Source of the DNA: Roseomonas sp. KE2513
GTDB taxonomy: Bacteria; Pseudomonadota; Alphaproteobacteria; Acetobacterales; Acetobacteraceae
Length of the DNA stretch: 64,000 bases
Direction: 5' to 3'
Assembly: GCF_016107305.1 (NCBI RefSeq)
Contig: NZ_RCVR01000016.1
Span: 1-64,000 of the forward strand
Numbering within the stretch: position 1 is the first letter of the stretch; every line of letters starts with the position of its first letter. Made by a program: the position numbers and the translations under genes. Shown piece after piece: positions 1 through 7,799 of the stretch. Under the pieces are notes generated by a model. It saw only the letters and a list, made by a program, of their open reading frames with translations. It made no database searches and was not told the origin of the DNA.

Positions 1-2182
1 GGCTGCGGATCGTGCCCTCCAGCACGCGGGAGCCGAAGCCCATCCTGCGCGGCGGGGAGCTGAGCGGCGGGCCGCCCACCTCGGTCCAGCGGAGCCGCAG
101 CATCACGCCGGAGGGCATCTCTTCCACCGTCCAGGTCACGGAGACATGGCCCGCCTCGGACGACAGCGCGCCGTATTTCACGGCATTCGTGGCGAGTTCG
201 TGGAGGGTCATGGCAAGGGGTTGGGCGGTATGGGCCGGCAGCATGACCGCGGGGCCGTCAAGCAGCGCGCGCTGCCCGGAACCGAGGAAGGGCGCCAGCT
301 CGCCATCCAGCAGGGTGCGCAGGTCGGCGCCCGACCAGCGGTCGCGGGCGAGAAGCGTCTGCGCGCGGGCGAGGGCGGAGACGCGGCCCTCCATCACCGC
401 GATGTACTCGGGCAGCGACGACGCCTTGGTCAGCCGCAGCGCCGCCTGCACGACGGCCAGGGCATTCTTGGCTCGATGGTCTACCTCGCGCGCCAGCAGG
501 GCCTGCTGCTCCTCCGCTATCTTGCGCTCGGTGATGTCCCAGATGAGGCCGCTCATCTGCGGCTCGCCGGTCGCGTCGTCGCGCTCGGACGCCGCGCGCT
601 CCTCAAGCCACGCCACCTTTCCATCGCGGGGCCGGATGATGCGGAACTCGCTGTGCCAGGTCGTCCCGCGCTCCCGCGCATCCTGGATGAGAGCCGAATG
701 CCGCTCCGCGTCGTCGGGATGCAGCACGCCCAGCGCTTCGGCGCTGCTCGCGAAGGCTTTGCCCGCCGGTAGCCCGAAGACCTCCGCCACCGTATTCGAG
801 AAGGTGACGCGGTCCTCCCTCGGGTTCCACCGCCACGCGGCCATGCGCGCCGCACGCATCGCGGCCTCCAGCTGCGCCTCGCTCTCGCGCAGGGCCGCCT
901 CGGTTTCCGTCTGCTCCGTGACGTCCCGGGTGGTGCCGGCCACGGCCTCGACCGCACCGTCCTCGCCGATGACGGGCACGAGGAGGTAGTCATAGATCCG
1001 GCGCCCGAAGGTCCCGGCGAAGGGAACCTGCCCCCTGACCGGGGCCCGCGTCGCGATCACCTGCTCGATCTCGCGGTCGTGCATGGCGGCGTGCCACGGC
1101 TCGTAGCCGAGCTCGAGGCAGTTCCTGCCCACGGCCTCCTCCCAGGTCCGGCCCCACATCCTGAGCAGGCCCTCATTGGCGTAGATGAAGCGATGGTTGA
1201 GGTCCCAGACATAGGCGAGGTCGGGCGTGTTGGTCAGGATGGCCTCGTAGAGGCGGCGCTGGCGGTCGGCCGCCATCTGCCGGCGGCTCAGCTCCGCCTC
1301 TGCCTGCACGCGCTCCGACACGTCGGCGAAGACGCCGGCCATCCGCGCCGCCCGTCCGTCCGGGCCGATCACGGCGTCGCTGAGGCTCGCGACCGTGCGG
1401 ACCGGCCCCTCCGGCAGCCGGACGCGGTACTCGGTCACGAGGCGCGAAAGCGAGTTCTCGGAGGATTGCGCCTCGGCGCGCACGCGCGCGCGGTCCTCCG
1501 GGTGGATGCGGTCGAACACCTGCCCCGCCTCGATGACCTCGCCGGGGGCAAAACCGAAGATCTCGCAGCTGCGGGCGTCAAGGACGACGGTGTTCGTCAT
1601 CAGGTCCCACTCGAAGGTGCCGAGCCGGGCGGCCGCGAGCGCGGCGTCCCGCCGCTCCTCGCTCCGGCGCAGCGCCTCGTCGCGGGCCTCGCGAAGGGAT
1701 CGCGCGGCCTGCACCCCCTCCGTCGTCTCGGTCGCCGCGCAGTAGAAACCCCTGACCTCCCCCGCCTCGTCCCGTAAGGGCGTCCAGGAGAAGGTGAACC
1801 AGCTCATCGGCCGGCCGGAGCGGCCGACGAGCGCGACCGGCTGGTCGACGAAATGCTGGGCTTCCCCGGCCATCGTGGCGGCCACCACGGGCGCGTACTC
1901 GTCCCAGACCTCGGCGAAGAGTTCGGCATAGGGCTTGCCCAGGCCGTCCGGGTGCTTGGTGCCGAGGATCGGGATGTAGCCGTCGTTGTAGAGGGAGACG
2001 AGTTCCGGACCCCAGGCGATGTAGGCGGGCTGGCGCGAGGCGATCATCAGATCAACGATGCTGCGCAGGCTCGCGGGCCAGCTCTCGAGAGGGCCGAGGG
2101 ACGTCCGCGACCAGTCATGCGCGGCGATCTGCCGCCCCAGCTCCCCGGGAGGGAAGGAGCGGTACGAGGCCTCACCGCGCAC
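1..2182 (-). CDS. multi-PAS HWE-family sensor histidine kinase (C-terminus beyond window)
   Basis: About 727 residues are visible; the gene reads leftwards off the window edge. From the N-terminus there is a PAS-like segment (residues 20-150, with HDWSRTSLGP, usual for this family), three further PAS/PAC segments (PAC ends DVSERVQAE, DVTEQTETE, DITERKIAEE), then the H-box EVDHRAKNAL carrying the phosphoacceptor His and the N-box HELATNAVKYGALS. These boxes define HWE kinases, which pass phosphate to a response regulator. No membrane segment is visible, so it is probably cytosolic. The start chosen is GTG at 2182, inside the end of the upstream ParD-like gene; TTG at 2203 is an alternative and an in-frame stop lies near 2249. 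No partner response regulator is in the window. Confidence 0.85.
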   Translation of the reverse strand, partial: MRGEASYRSFPPGELGRQIAAHDWSRTSLGPLESWPASLRSIVDLMIASRQPAYIAWGPELVSLYNDGYIPILGTKHPDGLGKPYAELFAEVWDEYAPVVAATMAGEAQHFVDQPVALVGRSGRPMSWFTFSWTPLRDEAGEVRGFYCAATETTEGVQAARSLREARDEALRRSEERRDAALAAARLGTFEWDLMTNTVVLDARSCEIFGFAPGEVIEAGQVFDRIHPEDRARVRAEAQSSENSLSRLVTEYRVRLPEGPVRTVASLSDAVIGPDGRAARMAGVFADVSERVQAEAELSRRQMAADRQRRLYEAILTNTPDLAYVWDLNHRFIYANEGLLRMWGRTWEEAVGRNCLELGYEPWHAAMHDREIEQVIATRAPVRGQVPFAGTFGRRIYDYLLVPVIGEDGAVEAVAGTTRDVTEQTETEAALRESEAQLEAAMRAARMAAWRWNPREDRVTFSNTVAEVFGLPAGKAFASSAEALGVLHPDDAERHSALIQDARERGTTWHSEFRIIRPRDGKVAWLEERAASERDDATGEPQMSGLIWDITERKIAEEQQALLAREVDHRAKNALAVVQAALRLTKASSLPEYIAVMEGRVSALARAQTLLARDRWSGADLRTLLDGELAPFLGSGQRALLDGPAVMLPAHTAQPLAMTLHELATNAVKYGALSSEAGHVSVTWTVEEMPSGVMLRLRWTEVGGPPLSSPPRRMGFGSRVLEGTIRS

Positions 2183-2369
2183 GTGCCGAAGCCTGCTCGC
2201 CAACCGACTCCGGCTTCTGCGAGGAGCCTTCGCTCCCGCTCCGCTCCATCAGGCGCAGCGCGGCGCGCGCCACCTTGCTGGCGCCGCGACGCCCGGAGGC
2301 GACGCAGGCATCGGCGTAGGAATCGAACTCCGGCGTGAGAAGAACGTTGCGGGTTTTGCGGTTCGGCAC
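2172..2369 (-). CDS. ParD-like ribbon-helix-helix antitoxin, no toxin adjacent
   Basis: A 65-residue protein starting at GTG 2369 with PNRKTRNVLLTP, then a helical segment ending GASKVARAALRLMER. This is the layout of ParD-type ribbon-helix-helix antitoxins, which bind their own promoter and neutralise a ParE toxin. The C-terminal tail after MERSG is short and polar. No parE-like frame follows; the next gene is the HWE kinase, whose GTG start lies within the last 11 bases of this gene, so the two are probably co-translated. A TTG at 2405 would add 12 residues. Function as an antitoxin is inferred from the fold only; it could equally be a small DNA-binding regulator. Confidence 0.55.
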   Translation of the reverse strand: MPNRKTRNVLLTPEFDSYADACVASGRRGASKVARAALRLMERSGSEGSSQKPESVGEQASARAR

Positions 2370-2494
2370 GGCGCCGAAGGAAGCTTTCGCCCTCGGCCCT
2401 GTCAATCTCCGCCACAGCGCAAGACCGTGATCGGCGGGAACGCGCGCGCCGGTGCCGCCTGCCGCCTCCGCAAGAGCCCTCGCGGCCCCGGGCC

Positions 2495-3487
2495 TCAGGA
2501 CCCGCGGCGGCTAGGCCGGCGAGACCAGGCTTCCGCGTTCACGGCGCCGGGCGGGACCTCGCCCGAGAGAATGGCACGGACCTGCGCGACGGTGTCGAAG
2601 GCCTGGGCCTGGATGGCCGGCGGGGTGAGGCCGCCGATGTGGGGCGTCGCGATCACGTTCGGCAGCCGCGCGAGATCCGGCGAGGGCATCTGGTCCGTGG
2701 CGCGGCCGACATCCATGGCGGCGCCGGCGATCCGCTCCTCCGTCAGCGCCGCGGCGAGCGCCGCCTCGTCCACCAGGTTGCCGCGGGAGAGATTGATGAA
2801 CACGGCATCCCGCTTCATCCGCGCGAGGGCGGCGGCATCAATCAGGTTCTCGGTGGCCTCGGTCGCGACCGCCAGGCAGACGACGTAATCGGCGTCGGCC
2901 ATCAGCGCCTCGAACCCGACCTGCCGGACCCCCGGCGCTTCGATCGTCACGTTCGGATCGGCGACCAGCACCTTCATGCCGAGCTGCACGGCGATCGCCG
3001 CGAGGCGGCGGCCGATGGCGCCGTAGCCGATGATGCCGATGCGGCTGCCCTGAAGCTGCCGCCCCATCCGCACGTCCGGCATGCGGCCGGCTTGGTAGTC
3101 GCGGGTGGCGCGGGAGATGCCGCGCGAGAGATCGACCAGGAAGCCGAGCGCCAGCTCGGTCACGGAGGCGACGAAACCAGGACCGGCGCGCGTCACCAGT
3201 ACGCCGGCCTTGCTCGCGGCCGCGGTGTCGATGTTGCGGATATCGACGGCGCAGCGGAGGAAGGCGCGAAGATCCGGCAGGCCTTCGAAAACCTCCGCAG
3301 GGCCGGTGGTCAGCCGGTCCGCGATGATCAGGTCAGCGCCCTGCGCGAGGCCGATAAGCCCCGCCGGCGTAAGGGCCTCCTCCTCCTCGTGAAGGATCAC
3401 CTCGGCAATAGCCCGTAGGTCGGCGAGGGCGCGCGGGCCGTAATACTGCTCGCGCGTGCGCGGCGTGTGCGTCAGGAGCACCCTCAT
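2495..3487 (-). CDS. D-2-hydroxyacid dehydrogenase family protein
   Basis: 330 residues. The NAD-binding half carries the glycine motif GIIGYGAIGRRL near residue 150. The catalytic Arg follows in NLSRGNLVDE, with a downstream acidic residue, and the catalytic His is in TPHIGG. These are the features of the 2-hydroxyacid dehydrogenase / phosphoglycerate dehydrogenase family, which interconverts 2-ketoacids and D-2-hydroxyacids. ATG 3487 is preferred over an upstream TTG because it has AAAGGGGA about 10 bases before it. It lies 16 bases after the TRAP permease gene and is probably the last gene of the dctP-dctQM operon, so the imported acid may be its substrate. The exact substrate is unknown. 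Confidence 0.85.
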   Translation of the reverse strand: MRVLLTHTPRTREQYYGPRALADLRAIAEVILHEEEEALTPAGLIGLAQGADLIIADRLTTGPAEVFEGLPDLRAFLRCAVDIRNIDTAAASKAGVLVTRAGPGFVASVTELALGFLVDLSRGISRATRDYQAGRMPDVRMGRQLQGSRIGIIGYGAIGRRLAAIAVQLGMKVLVADPNVTIEAPGVRQVGFEALMADADYVVCLAVATEATENLIDAAALARMKRDAVFINLSRGNLVDEAALAAALTEERIAGAAMDVGRATDQMPSPDLARLPNVIATPHIGGLTPPAIQAQAFDTVAQVRAILSGEVPPGAVNAEAWSRRPSRRGS

Positions 3488-3503
3488 CGCTGCGTCCCCT
3501 TTC

Positions 3504-5360
3504 TCAGTAGCCAAGCAGGCGTGGCAGGCCCGTGCTGAGCACCGGGACGAAGGCGATCAGCAGCAGGCACAGGAAGATCAGCCCGAGATAACCCATGATC
3601 GGCTTTACCGTGCGCTCGATCGGCACATGCCCAATCAGGCAGGCGCCGTAGAGGCCGAGGCCGAGCGGCGGGGCGAAAAGCCCGATGCCCATGGAGATCA
3701 CCAGCACCACGCCGAAATGTAGGGGATCGATGCCGAGCTGTCCCGCCACGGGAACGAGCAGCGGACCGAAAATGATGAGGGCGGCCGCGCCCTCCAGCAC
3801 CGAGCCCATGATGATCAGGATGGCGATGGAGAGAAGCATAAAAAGCCAGGTGCCGCTCGACTGCGACAAACCGACCATGATTTCGCCGAGGGCGTGGGGC
3901 ACCTGCTGCAGCGTCAGCACCCAGGCCAGCGCCTGGGCTGCCGCGACGATGAAGAGCACGAGGCCGGAGCGCGTGGCCGCATGGATGAAGCTCCGTACGA
4001 GCGCCCCCCAGCTCAGCTCCCCGAAGACCGCCGCGCCGACCACGATGGCGTAGAGCACGGCAAAGGCCGAAATCTCGGTGGCCGTGGCGAAGCCGCTCTT
4101 GAAGCCGATGAAGATCATGGCGATCAGTCCGAAGGACACGATCGCGCCGACCCACATCCGGCGCAGCGCCCCGTCCGGGATGATGTCGGCCGCGATGGCC
4201 GCCTTCGTACCGAAGAGGACGGACACGCCGATGAGCGCGGCGGCCATGAGGGCGGAGGGGATGAGCCCCGCCATGAACAGCCCGCCGATCGAGAGATTGG
4301 CGACGAAGCCGAGGATGATGAGGTTGATGCAAGGCGGGATCGTCTCCGCCATCACCGCGGAGGCGGCGAGAAGGGCCACCGCCTGCCCGGGCTCCTGCTT
4401 CGAGCGCCGGGCCGCGGGAATCAGCACCGAGCCGACCGCCGCCACATCCGCCATCTTGGAGCCGGAGATGCCCGAGAAGAGCACCATCGAGAGCACCATG
4501 ACGACGTTCAGCCCGCCGCGCATGCGCCCGACCAGGCGCTGGAGAAGCTCGATGAGGCGAACGGACATGCCGTTCGCCTCCATGAGGTAGCCGACCAGGA
4601 TGAAGAAGGGGATGGCGAGCAGGACGAAGTTGTCGATGCCGCGCGCCATCTGCTGGGCGAAGATCACGCCGGGCAGGTAGCCGTCCACCCAGATGTAGAT
4701 GAGCGCGGCGAGCGCGATCGAGAAGCCGATGGGCAGCCCGCCGAGGAGCGCCACGACGAAGCCGATGCCCATGAACCAGCCGGGCGCCGGCAGCGAGTCC
4801 GGTGCGGCCATGGCCCAGACCGCGAAGCCGGCCGCGATCACGGCGAGCACGGCCAGAGCTTCGGCGATCTCGCGGAGCGGCCGACGCCAAACGAGGCTGA
4901 TGGCGAAGATCGTCATGAACAGGGCGCCGCCGCCCATGGGCAGGAAGGTCCATTCCAGCGGCAGGCCGGAGCCCGTCGTCTGTCCCGCCGTCAGCCAGCC
5001 GAGCATGAAGGCGTTGTAGGAGACGAAGCCCGAGATCACCGCCACGAGCACGGCGCCGACGGCATCGAAGCGCCGCCGCGCCGATGGACCGAGCTTCGCG
5101 ACGAAGAACTCGACGCCCGGGTTCTCGCCGCGTGCCACCGCGCTCGCGGCACCGAAAAAGCTCGACCCTACCATCAGTCCGCGGGCCACGTCGTCCGACC
5201 ACTCGACAGGGGCGCCGAAGAGCGAGCGCGCCAGGACCGAGCCGATAACGACGACGAGGTCCGCGGCCAGCAGAGTCGCCGCGACCGCGTCAGAGAGGGC
5301 GAGCAGGAGCCCCGTCATCGCCCGGCTCTGGCGGAGGGCGGGCGCGGCGGCAGCGTGCAT
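3504..5360 (-). CDS. TRAP transporter fused permease, DctQ and DctM domains
   Basis: 618 residues. A short N-terminal part of about 150 residues with four hydrophobic helices (containing the DctQ-like VEWSDDVARGLMVG) leads into a long DctM-like part with about a dozen membrane segments (GIDNFVLLAIPFFILVGYLM, SGISGSKMADVAAVG, AETIPPCINLIILG, GIGLFAPPLGLGLY). Together with DctP this forms a Na+-coupled importer of organic acids or similar small solutes. The start is ATG 5360, with TAGGGA upstream, 10 bases after the dctP stop. Most TRAP systems encode Q and M separately; the fusion removes the need for two gene products. The substrate cannot be read from the sequence. Confidence 0.9.
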   Translation of the reverse strand: MHAAAAPALRQSRAMTGLLLALSDAVAATLLAADLVVVIGSVLARSLFGAPVEWSDDVARGLMVGSSFFGAASAVARGENPGVEFFVAKLGPSARRRFDAVGAVLVAVISGFVSYNAFMLGWLTAGQTTGSGLPLEWTFLPMGGGALFMTIFAISLVWRRPLREIAEALAVLAVIAAGFAVWAMAAPDSLPAPGWFMGIGFVVALLGGLPIGFSIALAALIYIWVDGYLPGVIFAQQMARGIDNFVLLAIPFFILVGYLMEANGMSVRLIELLQRLVGRMRGGLNVVMVLSMVLFSGISGSKMADVAAVGSVLIPAARRSKQEPGQAVALLAASAVMAETIPPCINLIILGFVANLSIGGLFMAGLIPSALMAAALIGVSVLFGTKAAIAADIIPDGALRRMWVGAIVSFGLIAMIFIGFKSGFATATEISAFAVLYAIVVGAAVFGELSWGALVRSFIHAATRSGLVLFIVAAAQALAWVLTLQQVPHALGEIMVGLSQSSGTWLFMLLSIAILIIMGSVLEGAAALIIFGPLLVPVAGQLGIDPLHFGVVLVISMGIGLFAPPLGLGLYGACLIGHVPIERTVKPIMGYLGLIFLCLLLIAFVPVLSTGLPRLLGY

Positions 5361-5370
5361 CGAGACGTCC

Positions 5371-6396
5371 CTAGACCGAGATCGCGCGGATCTGCTCGAT
5401 GACCGGCTTCGATTCCGGCCGGTTTCGCATGAACGCCTGCATCTGAGGCTCGACGCGCTTGCGGAAGGCCTCCCGGTCGCACTCGATGACCGTGACGCCC
5501 TTCTCGCGCAGGAGGCCGAGCGCCTCCTTCTCCACGGCGAGGCCGTGCGCGCGGGTTTCCACGGCCGCCTTCTGCGCGGCGTCAATGAAGCGTTCCCGCA
5601 GCGCCGGGTTCATGCGATTGTAGGCAATGTCGCTGAGATAGAGCGCCAAGGGCGAGAAGTTGTGCTGGGTCAGCGAGTAGAATTTTGAGGTCTCGAAGAA
5701 CTTGCTGGCCACCATCGTCGGCGGGTCGTGCTCCAGCCCGTCGATCACGCCGGCCTGGAGCGCGGTGTAGATCTCCCCGAAGGCGAGCGGGGTGGCGGCG
5801 GCGCCCATCAGGCGCAGGCACTCCGTGATGACGGGGTTCGGCAGGGTGCGGATCTTCTGCCCGGCGAGATCCTCGGGCGTGTTCACGGCCCTCTTCGAGA
5901 GCACGCTGCGCGCGCCGAAGTTATAGGCCCAGGCGATGATGCGGATGCCCGCGCTGCGCTGCAGCGCCGCCTCGATCGGCCGGGCCGCACCGGCGTCGAA
6001 GGCCTTGGTCTGCTGCTCGAAGCTGGAGAAGAGATAGCCGAGGTCGAAGGTGCCCACGAGCGGCACGAGGTTTGCCGCGATGGAGGAGCCCGACACCATC
6101 ATCTCGATCACGCCAAGCTTGACGGAGTTGATGACGTCGATCTCCTGGCCGAGCTGGTTGTCCGGGAAGAAGCTGACGTCGATCTGCTCCCCCAGCCCGT
6201 TCGCCCGGATTTGGCCGACCAGCTTGTCGTAGAAGACGCGGCCGTTGCCGAACTTCGGGTCGTTCGCCTGCGAGGAGGAAAGGCGCATCCGCAGCGCCGC
6301 GGCCTGGGCGCGGCCGATCATCGCCGGCGCGGCGAGGGACAGGGTACCTGCCGCGAGGGTTCCCTGGATGATGCGGCGACGATCGACGGGACGCAT
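5371..6396 (-). CDS. TRAP transporter solute-binding protein DctP family
   Basis: 341 residues. The N-terminus MRPVDRRRIIQGTLAAG is a twin-arginine-like signal followed by an Ala-rich stretch and a likely cleavage after AQA. The mature part has typical DctP features: YDKLVGQIRANG, FFPDNQLGQEIDVINSVKLG near residue 75, the GQKIRTLPNPV segment with the Arg that contacts the substrate carboxylate in this family, and the LQAGVIDGLEHDP segment. It is exported to the periplasm and delivers ligand to the fused DctQM permease encoded just downstream. The promoter region is shared with the divergent GntR-family regulator, which probably controls this operon. Confidence 0.92.
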   Translation of the reverse strand: MRPVDRRRIIQGTLAAGTLSLAAPAMIGRAQAAALRMRLSSSQANDPKFGNGRVFYDKLVGQIRANGLGEQIDVSFFPDNQLGQEIDVINSVKLGVIEMMVSGSSIAANLVPLVGTFDLGYLFSSFEQQTKAFDAGAARPIEAALQRSAGIRIIAWAYNFGARSVLSKRAVNTPEDLAGQKIRTLPNPVITECLRLMGAAATPLAFGEIYTALQAGVIDGLEHDPPTMVASKFFETSKFYSLTQHNFSPLALYLSDIAYNRMNPALRERFIDAAQKAAVETRAHGLAVEKEALGLLREKGVTVIECDREAFRKRVEPQMQAFMRNRPESKPVIEQIRAISV

Positions 6397-6449
6397 GGGT
6401 CTTCCTCCAGCCTGGCGGACGCTCTAGGCAGCCGCTCTCTTTGCAAATA

Positions 6450-6460
6450 TTGTATGACCA
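6450..6460. promoter_or_regulatory. predicted operator of the FadR-type regulator
   Basis: The 11-mer TTGTATGACCA fits the FadR-subfamily operator pattern T-N-G-T-N3-A-C-N-A exactly. It lies in the divergent region between dctP (start 6396) and the GntR-family gene (start 6522), in a locally AT-rich stretch, so a bound regulator could control both genes. Confidence 0.55.
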
Positions 6461-6521
6461 GATTTTCGGCGGTGACAAGCTGCTGCTCCGGGGCAGGCGG
6501 ACCCGTAAGGCGGAGGCAAGG

Positions 6522-7262
6522 GTGATCTTCGAGCGCTCGCAGGTTCTGCGAAACATTCAGGCTCAGGTGGCCGAGCAGATCGGCAAGAGCATCATTCGCG
6601 GGGATGTGGCGCCCGGTGAGCCCATCCCATCCGAGATGCGGCTTTGCGAGATGCTGAATGTCAGCCGTACGGTGGTGCGCGAGGCGATCCGCATGCTCAG
6701 CGGCAAGGGACTCGTGGAGTCACGCCCCAGGAGCGGCACCCGCGTGCGACCGCCCGAGCTGTGGAACCAGCTCGACCCGGACGTGCTGCGCTGGCAGTTC
6801 GACACCGCGGATCTCGCCACCTACCTCGTCAAGCTATTCCGCCTGCGGAGCGCGGTGGAACCCATGGCGGCGGCTTATGCCGCGGTATCCGGCACGGCGG
6901 AGGACATCGCCGCGATCCGTGCCGCCGCCGATGCCATGGCCGCGGCGGAGAGCAACAAGGCCTGGGTGGAGGCCGACATCGCCTTCCATCGGGCCATCCA
7001 CATCGCGACGCGCAACGAGTTCTTCTGGCCCATCGCACAGATGTTCGGCGTCGTGCTCCGCCGGGCCTTCGACCTCGTCGCGCCGGGGGACCACCGGCCC
7101 CGCTCGATTAAGGAACACCGCCGGGTCATGGAGGCCATTGCGGCGCGCGACCCGGAGGCGGCGCGGGCCGCGATGGACGTGCTCATCGACCATGCCGCCG
7201 GTGACCTCAAGCGCATGTACGGCATCGACCCGCGGCGAGAGGGAGGGCGGCAGGAAGGATAA
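6522..7262 (+). CDS. FadR-type GntR-family transcriptional regulator (FCD)
   Basis: 246 residues. The winged helix-turn-helix is at residues 10-75 (GEPIPSEMRLCEMLNVSRTV, then VREAIRMLSGKGLVESRPRSG), followed by an all-helical FCD ligand domain with its metal/ligand residues (ADIAFHRAIHIATRN and a later EHRRVMEAIAARD). GTG 6522 is chosen because CGGAGG precedes it by about 7 bases; an in-frame TTG at 6441 lies upstream of the predicted operator and is unlikely. It is divergent from the TRAP operon, as is usual for FCD regulators that sense the imported organic acid. It most likely represses both itself and dctP. Confidence 0.88.
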   Translation: MIFERSQVLRNIQAQVAEQIGKSIIRGDVAPGEPIPSEMRLCEMLNVSRTVVREAIRMLSGKGLVESRPRSGTRVRPPELWNQLDPDVLRWQFDTADLATYLVKLFRLRSAVEPMAAAYAAVSGTAEDIAAIRAAADAMAAAESNKAWVEADIAFHRAIHIATRNEFFWPIAQMFGVVLRRAFDLVAPGDHRPRSIKEHRRVMEAIAARDPEAARAAMDVLIDHAAGDLKRMYGIDPRREGGRQEG

Positions 7263-7472
7263 GGTGTAAAGGGCCGACCCCCCCACTGGGCTGAACGCTT
7301 GTCCTCGGCCAGGTGACCGGTTCCTCGGGCTTCGCGCGGCCGAATGCCCTTCCCAAAAACGGGGGGCCAGCTTGCCGTGCCTCGACCGGCCTGCGTTCGG
7401 AATAAGGCAAATCATCACAGGGCCGGCCTCAGGCCGCCACGATCGCGGCCGATAACACCGTCACCAGGCCCA

Positions 7473-7736
7473 ATGATGCGGGCCGGGATGGAGAGTTCGG
7501 TGGAAAACACCTTTTCGAGCATTCAGACCTACGGCCGGTCCGGCGACCGCAAGCTGCTTGGCGTGGTCGGTATGGTGTCGTCCCTGGCCGTCGCGGTCGG
7601 CCTCTACGCCGTGGTGGGCTTCGCTCAACCAGTGACGGGTGGCGGTCAGCAGGTCCGCCCCACCTATTCCCAGGGCAGCGTAGCCGCCTCCCTCGTGCGC
7701 CCGCGCCCGGCCGCGAGCTTTCACGGGGAGGGTTGA
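7473..7736 (+). CDS. hypothetical small membrane protein
   Basis: 87 residues from ATG 7473 (or 82 from ATG 7488, after GGCCGGG). One hydrophobic helix runs about residues 32-53 (LGVVGMVSSLAVAVGLYAVV), followed by a Gln/Pro/Ser-rich tail. I do not recognise a family. The reading frame ends just before the 3' end of the convergent GGDEF-EAL gene. The 210 bases upstream hold no other gene I can support. The hydrophobic segment and position between two strong genes make it plausible, but ribosome-binding evidence is weak. Confidence 0.35.
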   Translation: MMRAGMESSVENTFSSIQTYGRSGDRKLLGVVGMVSSLAVAVGLYAVVGFAQPVTGGGQQVRPTYSQGSVAASLVRPRPAASFHGEG

Positions 7737-7799
7737 GCCCCGTCCCGCGTCTGGCATGTCCCAGACGAGTGCCGGCGGTTGAGGAGCGGCTGACGGAGA

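Noticed and set aside
3894-5402. 502-residue rightward open frame opposite the TRAP permease
   Set aside because: It is Glu/Asp/His/Arg-rich and motif-free, the usual antisense of a hydrophobic membrane protein gene.
7737-7799. Short inverted repeat GTCTGG/CCAGAC as a terminator
   Set aside because: The stem is only 6 bases and there is no T run on either side.
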